Assembly (NCBI GenBank): GCA_040381535.1
Contig: JBEIHF010000003.1
Coordinates: 34,121 to 98,120 of the forward strand
Origin: Micavibrio_A sp040381535
GTDB lineage: Bacteria > Pseudomonadota > Alphaproteobacteria > Micavibrionales > Micavibrionaceae
Reading direction: 5' to 3'
DNA: 64,000 nucleotides
The notes under the pieces were generated by a model. That model searched no databases. It was not told the DNA's origin and worked only from the letters and a program-made list of their open reading frames with translations. Each line of letters begins with the position of its first letter. The stretch's first letter is position 1. Below are positions 44,287 to 53,733 of the stretch, piece by piece. The position numbers and the translations under genes were made by a program.

Positions 44287-47190
44287 ATGTCTCAGCGTAT
44301 CGAAGTAATCACTGTTTCCGAAGACGGCCGCGCCACAGTGCTGGAACAGAATTTTGCGCGGTCCGGCAAGAAAGTTTCAGTCAAAATCGTCGATACCTAC
44401 ACAGTCGAAGACAAGATCGAAAAAGCCGCAGACCTGCAGGCCCTCTCCAAATCATTCGTGAACCCCGTGACGCAAAAACTGCTCGCGCGCGGCGAAGAAG
44501 GCGACTTCGACTGGGCCGTGGAAATCGGATTCTTGCCGGGCGTCACAGACAATATCGGCCACACGGTTTCGGAGCTGGCCAAACTCACGCTGAACGACAA
44601 CCAGCCCGTTTATTCCTCGCAGATCATCTTCCTCAAAGGCCCGTTGACCGAAGCGGACGTCAAAAAACTTTCCGCAGGTATGTACAACCCTCTCATCCAA
44701 CGCGCCGCGATCAAAAACGCCGACACCTACAAAAAAGACGGCGGCATGGATGTGGTCGTTCCCAAAGTCAAACTGGACAACCAAGGCATTCGCGCGGACG
44801 ACATCGATCTGAACATCTCCGACGAAGACCTCGCCAAAATCGGCAAGAACGGCATAGCGAACAGCGATGGCACGCGGCGCGGTCCGCTAGGCATGTCACC
44901 TTTATATATGAAGGCGGTTCAGGATTATTTCAAAAAACTCAGCCGTCCTGCCAAAGACATTGAAATCGAAACCCTGGCACAAACTTGGTCCGAACACTGC
45001 AAACACACCATCTTCGCCTCGCCGATTGATGAAGTGAAAGACGGCCTCTACAAACACTACATCAAACGCGCGACGCAGGAAATTCGCAAAGCGCGTGGCA
45101 AAGACGACATCTGCGTTTCCGTGTTCAGCGACAACGCAGGCGGCATCGTGTTCGACAAAGACTGGATCGTCAGCCACAAAGTCGAAACGCACAACTCACC
45201 CTCTGCCCTCGACCCTGTCGGCGGCGCAATGACGGGAACGGGCGGCGTGAATCGCGATTCCATGGGTTTTGGCCTCGGTTCGAAACCTGTGATGAACACT
45301 TACGGTTTCTGTTTTGCCACACCGCACAGCAATCCCGAATTTTATCGCAGCAAGAACAAAACCAACCCTATTCTGTCTCCCGACAGCATCATTAAAGGCG
45401 TCGTGCACGGTATCAACGCTTACGGCAACTGTTCGGGCATCCCGACACCGCAGGGTTTCGTATATTTCGATGACCGCTATGCGGGCAAACCTTTGGTGTT
45501 CGCGGGCACAATCGGCATGATGCCCGTCACCGTGAACGGCAAACCGAGCCACGTGAAAAAGGCGCAGCCAGGCGACCGCATCATCATGGCAGGAGGCAAA
45601 GTCGGCCGCGACGGCATTCACGGTGCAACTTTCTCTTCCGTTGCATTGGACGAAGGCTCTCCCGCCACCGCCGTACAAATCGGCGACCCCATCACGCAAA
45701 AGAAAATGTCTGATGCCTTAATCAAAGAAATCCGCGATCTTGGTTTATACAATGCCATCACCGACAACGGCGCGGGCGGCTTATCCTCCTCCATCGGCGA
45801 AATGGGCGATGGTTCGGGCGGCTTTATCATCGCGCTCGATAAAGTGCCTTTGAAATATCCCGGCATGCAGCCGTGGGAAATCTGGATTTCGGAATCTCAG
45901 GAACGCATGACGCTCGCCGTACCTGCTGCAAATGTACAAAAAATCTTTGCACTCCTCGCCAAACGCGGCGTGGAAGCATGGGATGTCGGTGAATTCACCG
46001 CTAGCGGTAAAGCCCAAGCCACATGGATGGGCGAAATCGTCATGGATATCGACATGGAATTCCTCCATGACGGTCTTCCTGAAACGCCGCTCAAAACCAC
46101 CTTCACACGCGGCGGAGAAAAAGAACCGAATATCGATGAGCCTTCCGATTACGCGCAGACGCTCAAAAACATGCTCGGCCGTCTGAACATATGCTCGAAA
46201 GAGTTCGTCGCCGCGCAATACGACCACAACGTGCAAGGCTCTGCAGTCTTGGGCCCGTTGCAAGGCAGAGGCCGCGTCTATGCCGAAGCCACGGTCAGCC
46301 GACCTGTCCTGAACAACGTTCGCGGCGTGGTTCTCTCGCAAGGTTTGGCCCCGCGCTATTCCGACATCGACACATATCATATGGCGGCCGCCTCGCTCGA
46401 TATCGCCGTACGCAATGCCGTCGCTGCTGGTTGCCCGATCGAACATCTGGCGATCCTCGACAATTTCTGCTGGTGCTCTTCGGAAGATCCGGAACGTTTG
46501 GGCCAATTGAAACGCGCTTGCGAAGCCATCTTCAATATGTCGGTCATCTACAAAACGCCGTTCATATCGGGCAAAGACTCGATGTTCAACGATTTCAAAG
46601 GTTATGACGCCGCCGACAAGCCTATCAAAATCTCCATCCCGCCGACCCTTCTCGTAAGCGGCATCGGTGTGGTTGAAAACATCAACCAGTCCGTTTCGCT
46701 GGAATCCAAAGCCACAGGCGATTTCGTCTACATAATAGGTGAAACACGCGACGAACTCGGCGCCTCCGAATATTACTGGATGAACGGCAAACTAGGGAAC
46801 AACGTTCCCGAAACCGACGCCGAAATCAATTTGGGCATTTACGAAACGCTGACCAAAGCCAACAAGGCACATCTGATTGCCTCCGCCCTACCTGTTACAT
46901 TGGGCGGCGTAGCCGTCACGCTGGCCAAAAAATCTATCGCCTCTGGCCTCGGCATGGAAATCAAGATCGAATCCGAACTGCGCCTCGATACGTTCCTCTT
47001 CTCGGAATCCACGGGCCGCGTGGTTGTCACCGTCGCGCCCAACGACATCGCTACCTTCGAAAAACTGTTCGGCGATATGGCGACAAAGATCGGTTCCGTC
47101 ACGGACAAACCCGCTCTCAAGATCAACGGCTTCGAAGTGAAGATCGCCGATCTCGAAAACGCGTACAAATCCCCGTTGAAGGATTTTTAA
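44287..47190 (+). CDS. purL: FGAM synthase, PurS-PurL-like fusion
   Basis: PurL makes formylglycinamidine ribonucleotide, step four of purine synthesis. At 967 residues this is much longer than the roughly 730-residue small PurL usual in alphaproteobacteria and shorter than the 1300-residue enterobacterial form. About residues 1-165 look like one or two PurS-type modules (DWAVEIGFLPGVTDN), and the catalytic part follows with TWSEHCKHTIF, VSHKVETHNSPSALDP and GIPTPQGFVYF. Glutaminase activity comes from purQ, 1 base downstream. Equivalent long two-component forms occur in some anaerobes and other phyla. Transfer into this lineage is possible. The conserved regions look intact. Confidence 0.9.
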   Translation: MSQRIEVITVSEDGRATVLEQNFARSGKKVSVKIVDTYTVEDKIEKAADLQALSKSFVNPVTQKLLARGEEGDFDWAVEIGFLPGVTDNIGHTVSELAKLTLNDNQPVYSSQIIFLKGPLTEADVKKLSAGMYNPLIQRAAIKNADTYKKDGGMDVVVPKVKLDNQGIRADDIDLNISDEDLAKIGKNGIANSDGTRRGPLGMSPLYMKAVQDYFKKLSRPAKDIEIETLAQTWSEHCKHTIFASPIDEVKDGLYKHYIKRATQEIRKARGKDDICVSVFSDNAGGIVFDKDWIVSHKVETHNSPSALDPVGGAMTGTGGVNRDSMGFGLGSKPVMNTYGFCFATPHSNPEFYRSKNKTNPILSPDSIIKGVVHGINAYGNCSGIPTPQGFVYFDDRYAGKPLVFAGTIGMMPVTVNGKPSHVKKAQPGDRIIMAGGKVGRDGIHGATFSSVALDEGSPATAVQIGDPITQKKMSDALIKEIRDLGLYNAITDNGAGGLSSSIGEMGDGSGGFIIALDKVPLKYPGMQPWEIWISESQERMTLAVPAANVQKIFALLAKRGVEAWDVGEFTASGKAQATWMGEIVMDIDMEFLHDGLPETPLKTTFTRGGEKEPNIDEPSDYAQTLKNMLGRLNICSKEFVAAQYDHNVQGSAVLGPLQGRGRVYAEATVSRPVLNNVRGVVLSQGLAPRYSDIDTYHMAAASLDIAVRNAVAAGCPIEHLAILDNFCWCSSEDPERLGQLKRACEAIFNMSVIYKTPFISGKDSMFNDFKGYDAADKPIKISIPPTLLVSGIGVVENINQSVSLESKATGDFVYIIGETRDELGASEYYWMNGKLGNNVPETDAEINLGIYETLTKANKAHLIASALPVTLGGVAVTLAKKSIASGLGMEIKIESELRLDTFLFSESTGRVVVTVAPNDIATFEKLFGDMATKIGSVTDKPALKINGFEVKIADLENAYKSPLKDF

Positions 47191-47191
47191 C

Positions 47192-48019
47192 ATGACAATA
47201 AAATCCCTGGTACTCACGGGCTACGGAATTAACAGCGAAGAAGAAACATCTTTTGCTTTTGAACAGGCAGGTTTCAAATCCCAAATCCGCCACATCAACG
47301 ACCTCGCCGAAAACCCCAAAGAACTAGACGATGTTCAGGTGCTTTGTGTGCCCGGCGGCTTTTCTTACGGCGATGACACTGGCTCGGGCAACGCTTTCGC
47401 GCAAAAAATGCGCCTCACCGTTTGGGATTCCTTAAAAAAATTTATCGAACGTGACACGCTGACCATCGGCATCTGTAACGGCTGCCAGATCGTTGCCAAT
47501 CTCGGCCTTGCCCCCGCTATTGATAAAAAATACGGCGAAAGATTTGTTGCGGTCACGCACAACCTCACCGCCCGCTATCAATGCCGCTGGGTTGATGTCG
47601 CCGTGCAGGAAACAAATTCCCCGTGGCTAGCAGGCATCAAAAAATTCCACATCCCCGTCGCGCACGGCGAAGGCCGCTTCATGATGGCGGATCAAGTGCT
47701 CAAAACCCTTCAGGACATGAAACAAATCGCGCTACGCTTTGTAAAGCCTGATGGCTCGCCTGCAAACGGCGAATTCCCGTTTAGCCCCAACGGCTCCACC
47801 GACGATATCGCGGGCATAACCGACCCCACGGGCCGTATCTTGACGCTCATGCCCCACCCAGAACGCGGCATGTTCACATGGCAGCGCGATGATTATGCGC
47901 TCTTGAAGGACAAAGCCCGCCGCGAAGGAAAACAACTTTCCGATCGCGCCGATGGTTTGCAATTATTCGAAAACGCCGCGCAATATTTCGGCGTAGTCGC
48001 CGCGCGCAAGTCGGCTTGA
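47192..48019 (+). CDS. purQ: FGAM synthase glutaminase subunit PurQ
   Basis: PurQ releases ammonia from glutamine for PurL. The 275-residue class I amidotransferase has VLCVPGGFSYGDDTGSG, the nucleophile cysteine in IGICNGCQI and the His-Glu pair in LMPHPERGMF. It is longer than the roughly 225-residue PurQ of small-PurL systems, with added segments after the glutaminase core, in keeping with the long PurL partner. It follows purL by one base and overlaps the next gene by one (TGATG). Confidence 0.93.
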   Translation: MTIKSLVLTGYGINSEEETSFAFEQAGFKSQIRHINDLAENPKELDDVQVLCVPGGFSYGDDTGSGNAFAQKMRLTVWDSLKKFIERDTLTIGICNGCQIVANLGLAPAIDKKYGERFVAVTHNLTARYQCRWVDVAVQETNSPWLAGIKKFHIPVAHGEGRFMMADQVLKTLQDMKQIALRFVKPDGSPANGEFPFSPNGSTDDIAGITDPTGRILTLMPHPERGMFTWQRDDYALLKDKARREGKQLSDRADGLQLFENAAQYFGVVAARKSA

Positions 48020-48777
48020 TGGATTTCACCCTTACCACCGAATTAGCACTTCTTCTCTTCATCGCAGCTTTCGTTGCAGGCTTTATCGACACCCTCGCAG
48101 GTGGTGGCGGACTTATCACCATACCCGCCCTTCTCCTTGCCAACATTCCGCCCGCCTTCACGCTCGGCACAAATAAACTGCAAGCCTCGGCCGGCTCCAT
48201 GACGGCGAGCATCATGATGCTCCGCAAAAAGCTGGTTGATTTCAAAATTATCTGGCCTGGTTTTATTGCATCACTCATCGGCAGCGCTTTGGGGGCTTGG
48301 TTGATCATGCAGATAGACATGGAAAATCTAAAAATCATCATTCCAATTCTGCTCGTGGGCATTGCAATTTATTTCCTCTTCTCGCCGCAATCACATATGG
48401 AAGAAAGGGAGTCTAAAATATCGCAAGACGCCTATAATTTTTCCTTCGCCCCCGTCATAGGTTTTTACGATGGCTTCTTGGGTCCAGGCACAGGCTCGTT
48501 CTTCTGTGCTTCGGCCATCCTCACGCGTGGTTACGACATCATCAAAGCAACGGGCATGGCAAAACTATTAAACTTCGCATCGAATATCGGCGGTTTGCTG
48601 GCCTTTATGATCGGCGGAAAAATGCTTTGGCTGGTTGGCGGCGTGATGATAGCGGGACAAATGCTTGGGGCCTATCTCGGCTCGCATGTCATGGTGAGCA
48701 AAGGCAAAAAACTCATCCGCCCACTGATCGTGGGAGTCTGCGTTGCTATGTTGGCAAAATATCTGCTGACGCTTTAA
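48019..48777 (+). CDS. TSUP family (TauE/SafE) permease
   Basis: A 252-residue membrane protein with two repeated halves: AGFIDTLAGGGGLITIPALL near the N-terminus and GFYDGFLGPGTGSFFCAS in the second half, which are the paired TauE/SafE motifs. Members move sulfite, sulfoacetate or other organic anions. The substrate here is unknown. ATG 48019 overlaps the purQ stop. The stop overlaps the nuoF stop by 4 bases in convergent orientation, so the two transcripts collide with no space for a terminator. Confidence 0.87.
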   Translation: MDFTLTTELALLLFIAAFVAGFIDTLAGGGGLITIPALLLANIPPAFTLGTNKLQASAGSMTASIMMLRKKLVDFKIIWPGFIASLIGSALGAWLIMQIDMENLKIIIPILLVGIAIYFLFSPQSHMEERESKISQDAYNFSFAPVIGFYDGFLGPGTGSFFCASAILTRGYDIIKATGMAKLLNFASNIGGLLAFMIGGKMLWLVGGVMIAGQMLGAYLGSHVMVSKGKKLIRPLIVGVCVAMLAKYLLTL

Positions 48778-50072
48778 GCGGCCTTCGCAATTTTTCTGTA
48801 ATCCAGAATACGGCGTTCCATTTCGGGGCGGAAATGGCGGATCAGCCCTTGGATAGGCCACGCGGCGGCATCACCGAGAGCGCAAATCGTGTGGCCTTCA
48901 ATTTCTTTGGTAACATCGTAGAGCATATCGATCTCTTCGATTTTCGCCTGCCCCTTGACCATGCGGGTCATCACGCGCCACATCCAGCCTGTGCCTTCGC
49001 GACATGGAGTACATTGGCCGCAACTCTCATGCATATAAAACTGCGCAAGTCGGCAAATGGCGTAAACTATGTCCGTGGATTTATCCATGACGATAACGCC
49101 CGCAGTGCCGAGGCCCGATTGCACAGCGCGTAGGGAATCAAAGTCCATCAGCACGGTATCGCACACGGATTTCGGAATAACGGGGCAAGACGCACCGCCC
49201 GGAATAACGGCAAGCAGATTGTCCCAACCACCGCGCACACCGCCGCCATGCTGGTCGATCAAATCGCGCAATGATATGCCCATCTCTTCTTCGACAACGC
49301 ACGGCGTACCGATATGGCCGAGCAGACAGAATAATTTCGTGCCGGTATTTTTTTCGTCTTTGCCGAGCCCTGCAAACCAAGCACCGCCGCGGCGGAGGAT
49401 GGCCGGAACAACGGCAATCGATTCCACGTTGTTGATGGTTGTCGGCGCGGAATACAAACCCGCGCCCGCAGGGAATGGCGGCTTGTTGCGCGGCTGTCCC
49501 TTTTTGCCTTCGAGCGATTCCAGCAAAGCGGTTTCTTCGCCGCAAATATACGCACCCGCACCGCGGTGAAGCGTGACATCAAAATCCCATCCCGATCCGG
49601 CCGCGTTTTTGCCGAGCAATCCTGCCGCGCGCGCTTCTTCGATGGCGCGAACGACTTCGGAACCTTCGTCATAAAACTCGCCGCGGATATAAATGAAAGC
49701 GTGGTGCGCCTGCATAGCAAAACCCGCGATCAAGCATCCTTCGATCAATTTGTGCGGGTCGTGACGCATGATCTCACGGTCTTTGCACGTGCCGGGTTCG
49801 GATTCATCCGCGTTGACGACCAGATAATGTGGCTTGTCTTTGAGTTCTTTTGGCATGAACGACCATTTCATGCCCGTCGGGAATCCAGCGCCGCCCCGAC
49901 CGCGCAGGCCGGATTTTTTCATCTCTTCGATGATCCAGTCACGCCCCTTGGCCAGAATATCTTTTGTGTTGTCCCAATCGCCGCGTGATTGCGCGCCTTT
50001 CAGACCAGCGTCGCCACGCCCGTACAAATTCGTAAAAATTCTGTCTTTGTCTTCAAGCAACATATCAGCCAA
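48774..50072 (-). CDS. nuoF: NADH-quinone oxidoreductase subunit F
   Basis: NuoF holds the FMN, the NADH site and cluster N3. The 432-residue protein has GLRGRGGAGFPTGMKW for FMN and NADH, GAGAYICGEETALLESLEG, and the cluster motif ESCGQCTPCREG. Length is normal. It overlaps nuoE by 8 bases. It is the last gene of the nuoA-F run; nuoG should follow directly but is 7.4 kb further on. Confidence 0.97.
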   Translation of the reverse strand: MADMLLEDKDRIFTNLYGRGDAGLKGAQSRGDWDNTKDILAKGRDWIIEEMKKSGLRGRGGAGFPTGMKWSFMPKELKDKPHYLVVNADESEPGTCKDREIMRHDPHKLIEGCLIAGFAMQAHHAFIYIRGEFYDEGSEVVRAIEEARAAGLLGKNAAGSGWDFDVTLHRGAGAYICGEETALLESLEGKKGQPRNKPPFPAGAGLYSAPTTINNVESIAVVPAILRRGGAWFAGLGKDEKNTGTKLFCLLGHIGTPCVVEEEMGISLRDLIDQHGGGVRGGWDNLLAVIPGGASCPVIPKSVCDTVLMDFDSLRAVQSGLGTAGVIVMDKSTDIVYAICRLAQFYMHESCGQCTPCREGTGWMWRVMTRMVKGQAKIEEIDMLYDVTKEIEGHTICALGDAAAWPIQGLIRHFRPEMERRILDYRKIAKAA

Positions 50073-50700
50073 CCTTCTTCAGCGTGGCCGAACCGCCCAC
50101 GGCTTCGGCTTTGTTGCGTCCATTTTGCGGGCCGGGCTTTGGCACGACGCCTTTTTTGAGATTGTCGAGCAGGCCCGTCATGGTTTCGGGAGTTAGATCT
50201 TCATAAAAATCATCGTTCACCTGAATCATAGGCGCATTGGCGCATGCGCCCAAACATTCCACTTCCATCATGGTGAACAATCCATCCTTCGTGCTCTCGC
50301 CGACATGGATGCCGAGATTTTTCTCGGCCGCTTTCACAATGTCCGCCGATCCGCAAAGCCAGCACGGCGTGGTCGTGCACATTTGCAGGAGGTATTTACC
50401 AACTGGTGCGAGGTTATACATCGAATAGAACGTGGCAACTTCGTACACACGCATCGGTGCGAGGTCTAGAATACGCGCAATCTCGTCCATCGCCGCTCTA
50501 GGAATCCATCCGCCATGGGGAGGTGATGCTTTTGCACCCTCTACACCCACTTCGCGCTGCGCGAGGTCGAGCAATGGCATCATGGCCGATTGTGAGCGGC
50601 CTTTGGGATAGCGGTTGATGATCTCGTTTACCACCACATCACTTTTAAAGGCGAATGCCTTCGGCTGATAATCGGCATCCAATTCAAACTTTTTCTTCAT
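50065..50700 (-). CDS. nuoE: NADH-quinone oxidoreductase subunit E
   Basis: NuoE carries the 2Fe-2S cluster N1a. The 211-residue thioredoxin-fold protein has cysteine pairs in CTTTPCWLCGS and ECLGACANAPM. A C-terminal extension of about 40 residues rich in Lys, Gly and Asn follows the conserved part, as in several alphaproteobacteria. It overlaps nuoD by 4 bases and nuoF by 8. Confidence 0.96.
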   Translation of the reverse strand: MKKKFELDADYQPKAFAFKSDVVVNEIINRYPKGRSQSAMMPLLDLAQREVGVEGAKASPPHGGWIPRAAMDEIARILDLAPMRVYEVATFYSMYNLAPVGKYLLQMCTTTPCWLCGSADIVKAAEKNLGIHVGESTKDGLFTMMEVECLGACANAPMIQVNDDFYEDLTPETMTGLLDNLKKGVVPKPGPQNGRNKAEAVGGSATLKKVG

Positions 50701-51914
50701 CGGTCAATTTCCCCGAAAACAATATCCATCGAACCGATGTTGGAAACAACGTCGGCAAGCATGTGGCCGCGGCTCATAAAATCGAGCGCCTGTAAATGCG
50801 CAAAACCGGGCGCCTTGATGTGGCAGCGATAGGGTTTGTTGGTGCCATCCGAAACCAGATACACGCCGAACTCGCCTTTGGGCGCTTCGGTTGCGGTGTA
50901 GGTTTCGCCCGCGGGTACGTGATAGCCTTCGGTATAAAGCTTGAAATGGTGTATCAACGCTTCCATCGAATTTTTCATCTCGGCGCGCGGCGGCGGTGAA
51001 ATTTTATAGTCATTAGAACGCACAGGCCCGTCGGGCAGATTGCGCAAACATTGCTGCATAATCTTCAGGGATTCTTTCATCTCCGCCATGCGCACCAGAT
51101 ACCGCGCATAACAATCGCCCGTTTTGCCAACAGGAATGTCGAAATCCATTTTCGCATACACGTCATACGGTTGAGATTTGCGCAGATCCCACGCGATACC
51201 CGAACCACGCAGCATCGGCCCCGAAAATCCCCAATCGAGCGCTTGGTCGGGCGATGCCACACCGATATCCACGGTGCGCTGCTTGAAAATACGGTTGTCG
51301 GTCAAAAGCGTGTCGAGGTCTTTGAGGAACGCGGGGAATTGTTCCGTCCATTCCATCATGTCCTGCGCCAGACCCGCGGGCATATCCATCGCCACGCCGC
51401 CGGGGCGGAAATAATTGGCGTGCAGGCGCGCGCCGCACACGCGGTCATAAAACTCCATACCCTTTTCGCGTTCTTCAAATCCCCACAACGCGGGCGTGAT
51501 GGCGCCGACATCCAATGCAAACGTCGTGATGTTCAGGATGTGGTTCAAAATGCGGGTGAGTTCCGCAAACAGCACGCGAATATATTGGCCGCGTTCGGGC
51601 ACTGTGATGCCAAGCATTTTTTCTACGGCCAATGCGAACGTGTGCTCTTGGTTCATCGGCGCGACGTAATCGAGACGGTCGAAATACGGGGTCGCCTGCG
51701 TGTATGTTTTGTATTCGATCAGTTTTTCGGTGCCACGGTGGAGCAATCCTATATGCGGATCGGCGCGTTCTACGACTTCGCCTTCCATCTCCAATACCAA
51801 ACGCAACACACCGTGCGCCGCAGGGTGTTGCGGGCCGAAATTCATCGTATACGGCTTGATATGCGTTTCGTTTTTCACATCGATCTGATTGGCGGCGGGA
51901 ATTGTTTTGCTCAT
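50697..51914 (-). CDS. nuoD: NADH-quinone oxidoreductase subunit D
   Basis: NuoD is the 49-kDa subunit lining the quinone pocket. From MSKTIP it is 405 residues. TMNFGPQHPAAHGVLRLV near the N-terminus contains the quinone-binding histidines, and the C-terminal DIVFGEIDR is invariant. The ATG at 51914 overlaps the nuoC stop (ATGA), so I prefer it to 51947. Confidence 0.96.
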   Translation of the reverse strand: MSKTIPAANQIDVKNETHIKPYTMNFGPQHPAAHGVLRLVLEMEGEVVERADPHIGLLHRGTEKLIEYKTYTQATPYFDRLDYVAPMNQEHTFALAVEKMLGITVPERGQYIRVLFAELTRILNHILNITTFALDVGAITPALWGFEEREKGMEFYDRVCGARLHANYFRPGGVAMDMPAGLAQDMMEWTEQFPAFLKDLDTLLTDNRIFKQRTVDIGVASPDQALDWGFSGPMLRGSGIAWDLRKSQPYDVYAKMDFDIPVGKTGDCYARYLVRMAEMKESLKIMQQCLRNLPDGPVRSNDYKISPPPRAEMKNSMEALIHHFKLYTEGYHVPAGETYTATEAPKGEFGVYLVSDGTNKPYRCHIKAPGFAHLQALDFMSRGHMLADVVSNIGSMDIVFGEIDR

Positions 51915-52549
51915 TTCGTCACCAGTTTTTTCTCGGTCGGATTCCATCCCAATGGAATGCTCGCCTTTTCATCGCCGGGCAATTGAATGTCCGTCATACC
52001 TTCCCACGGGGAAAGGAAATCGAAACGACGGAAATCCTGCGTCAGCTTCACAGGCTCGTACACCACGCGGCGGAGCTGTTCGTCGTAACGCAGTTCGACA
52101 TAGCCCGTAAGCGGGAAATCCTTGCGCAAAGGATGGCCTTCGAAACCATAGTCTGTGAGGATACGGCGTAAATCGGGATGGTTGTTGAAATACACGCCGT
52201 AAAAATCCCACACTTCGCGTTCGAACCATCCGGCGGAACTGAACACGGCCGTCGCGGAATCCACGGGCACGTCTTCGTTCGTCGTCACTTTCAAACGAAT
52301 GCGGTTGTTGTTGGTGAGGGAAAGAAGATTATAAACAATGTCGAAACGCTCCGGGCGCTGCGGATAATCAGCGCCGCATATATCGACGAGTTGTTTGTAA
52401 TTGCACCGTGCGTCATCGCGCAGGAAACGGAGCACGGCGATAATGCTCTCTCGTTTGACATTCAGGCATATCTCGTCTTTGTGCATTTCCGAACTGTTAA
52501 GATGCGTGCCGATTTTTCCTTGTAGATATTCGATGGTTTCCGTGCTCAT
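51911..52549 (-). CDS. nuoC: NADH-quinone oxidoreductase subunit C
   Basis: NuoC is the 30-kDa subunit that supports NuoD and NuoB. The 212-residue protein carries the family signature ERLEVWDFYGVYF-like stretch (here REVWDFYGVYFNNHPDLR) and FEGHPLRKDFPLTGY. It is separate from nuoD, not fused. It lies one base after nuoB and overlaps nuoD by 4 bases. Confidence 0.96.
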   Translation of the reverse strand: MSTETIEYLQGKIGTHLNSSEMHKDEICLNVKRESIIAVLRFLRDDARCNYKQLVDICGADYPQRPERFDIVYNLLSLTNNNRIRLKVTTNEDVPVDSATAVFSSAGWFEREVWDFYGVYFNNHPDLRRILTDYGFEGHPLRKDFPLTGYVELRYDEQLRRVVYEPVKLTQDFRRFDFLSPWEGMTDIQLPGDEKASIPLGWNPTEKKLVTK

Positions 52550-52550
52550 G

Positions 52551-53129
52551 CTATCTCGCTATGCGCGTATCTTCGCGCTGGATTTTTTTCTGGAGTTGCA
52601 AAAGACCGTAGACGAGCGCCTCTGCCGTCGGCGGGCATCCGGGAACGTAAATATCGACGGGCACGATGCGGTCGCATCCGCGCACGACGGAATAGGAATA
52701 ATGGTAATAGCCGCCACCATTGGCACAAGAACCCATGGAGATAACCCAGCGCGGTTCGGGCATCTGGTCGTAAACCTTGCGAAGCGCAGGTGCCATTTTG
52801 TTGGTGAGTGTGCCGGCCACGATCATCACATCGGACTGTCTGGGCGATGGGCGCGGGATCATGCCGAAACGGTCGAGGTCGTAACGTGACATGTAGGAAT
52901 GAATCATTTCGACGGCGCAGCAGGCCAAACCGAACGTCATCGGCCACATCGAACCCGTACGAGCCCAATCGAACAATTTGTCGGCGTGGGTGAGAAGGAA
53001 CCCCTTCTCTTCCAGATGTTTTGAAATGGCCGCGGGCATAACGTCCTGCGACGATGCGGGCGGCATCGGCATGTTGGGGTTAACCAGCGGCGCATCGGGC
53101 GCCAATATGACTTTTCTATCGTGGCCCAT
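52551..53129 (-). CDS. nuoB: NADH-quinone oxidoreductase subunit B
   Basis: NuoB holds cluster N2, the last electron carrier before quinone. The 192-residue protein has the tandem cysteines in GLACCAVEMIHS and the further ligands in MGSCANGGGYYHYSYS and VPGCPPTAEAL. The N-terminal 30 residues are variable and Pro-rich. It starts 3 bases after nuoA. Confidence 0.97.
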   Translation of the reverse strand: MGHDRKVILAPDAPLVNPNMPMPPASSQDVMPAAISKHLEEKGFLLTHADKLFDWARTGSMWPMTFGLACCAVEMIHSYMSRYDLDRFGMIPRPSPRQSDVMIVAGTLTNKMAPALRKVYDQMPEPRWVISMGSCANGGGYYHYSYSVVRGCDRIVPVDIYVPGCPPTAEALVYGLLQLQKKIQREDTRIAR

Positions 53130-53132
53130 GTT

Positions 53133-53504
53133 CTATTCCCAATCCAGCGCGCCTTTTTTCCATTCATAGATAAACCCGACAGTAAGGACGCCGAGGAAAC
53201 AAACCATCGACCAGAATCCGAACATACCGATTTTACCGAGCGTTACCGCCCATGGAAAAAGGAACGCGACCTCAAGGTCGAAGATAATGAACAGAATGGC
53301 GACGAGGTAAAAACGTACATCGAACTTGTGCCGCGCGTCATCGAACGCGTCGAACCCGCATTCATAGGCGGATAATTTCTCAGGATCGGGCTTTTGCTTG
53401 GCCACGACCAGTGACAAAAATACCGCCGCCGCCGCCACAACGGACGCGATGGCGATGAAGATCAGGATAGGCAGATATTGGGCGAGAAACTCGGTGGAAG
53501 CCAT
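53133..53504 (-). CDS. nuoA: NADH-quinone oxidoreductase subunit A
   Basis: First gene of the nuo cluster. The 123-residue three-helix membrane subunit has the loop YECGFDAFDDARHKFDVRFY, with the quinone-site cysteine, and DLEVAFLFPWA. Length is normal. The region just above (53505-53600) is AT-rich and probably carries the promoter, for example TTTACA, 17 bases, then TATTTA on the minus strand close to the ATG. Confidence 0.96.
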   Translation of the reverse strand: MASTEFLAQYLPILIFIAIASVVAAAAVFLSLVVAKQKPDPEKLSAYECGFDAFDDARHKFDVRFYLVAILFIIFDLEVAFLFPWAVTLGKIGMFGFWSMVCFLGVLTVGFIYEWKKGALDWE

Positions 53505-53600
53505 GGCGTAATAAATAAACCGCGTCGCATATACTGTAAAGGCTCATATGGCCGTAGTTTCAGGATTTTAAGAGGATTTTACGGTTTAAAAAAACCCGAT

Positions 53601-53624
53601 AAAAAACCCCGCTTGCGCGGGGTT
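53601..53624 (-). terminator. Terminator after tRNA-Asp
   Basis: AACCCCGC (53605-53612), a 4-base loop and GCGGGGTT (53617-53624) form a perfect hairpin followed on the minus strand by six T. It ends the tRNA-Asp transcript and insulates nuoA. Near-identical hairpins follow hupB and tig. Confidence 0.8.
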
Positions 53625-53655
53625 GATTTATGCTTATGAAAACCATCTCGGTAGA

Positions 53656-53732
53656 TGGCGCGAGTGACGGGACTCGAACCCGCGACCTCTTCCGTGACAG
53701 GGAAGCGTTCTAACCAACTGAACTACACCCGC
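53656..53732 (-). tRNA. tRNA-Asp (GUC)
   Basis: On the minus strand the sequence folds as a full cloverleaf: acceptor arm GCGGGTG with CACTCGC (one G-U pair), anticodon arm CTTCC-CTGTCAC-GGAAG giving anticodon GTC, and a TTCGAGT T-loop. CCA is encoded at 53658-53656. It is isolated between two hairpins. Confidence 0.95.
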
Positions 53733-53733
53733 T

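Noticed and set aside
45781..46506. 241-codon minus-strand frame
   Set aside because: Opposite the conserved catalytic part of purL. No promoter or ribosome site.
51051..51986. 311-codon plus-strand frame
   Set aside because: Opposite nuoD with no ribosome site. Phe/His/Arg-rich composition typical of an antisense shadow.
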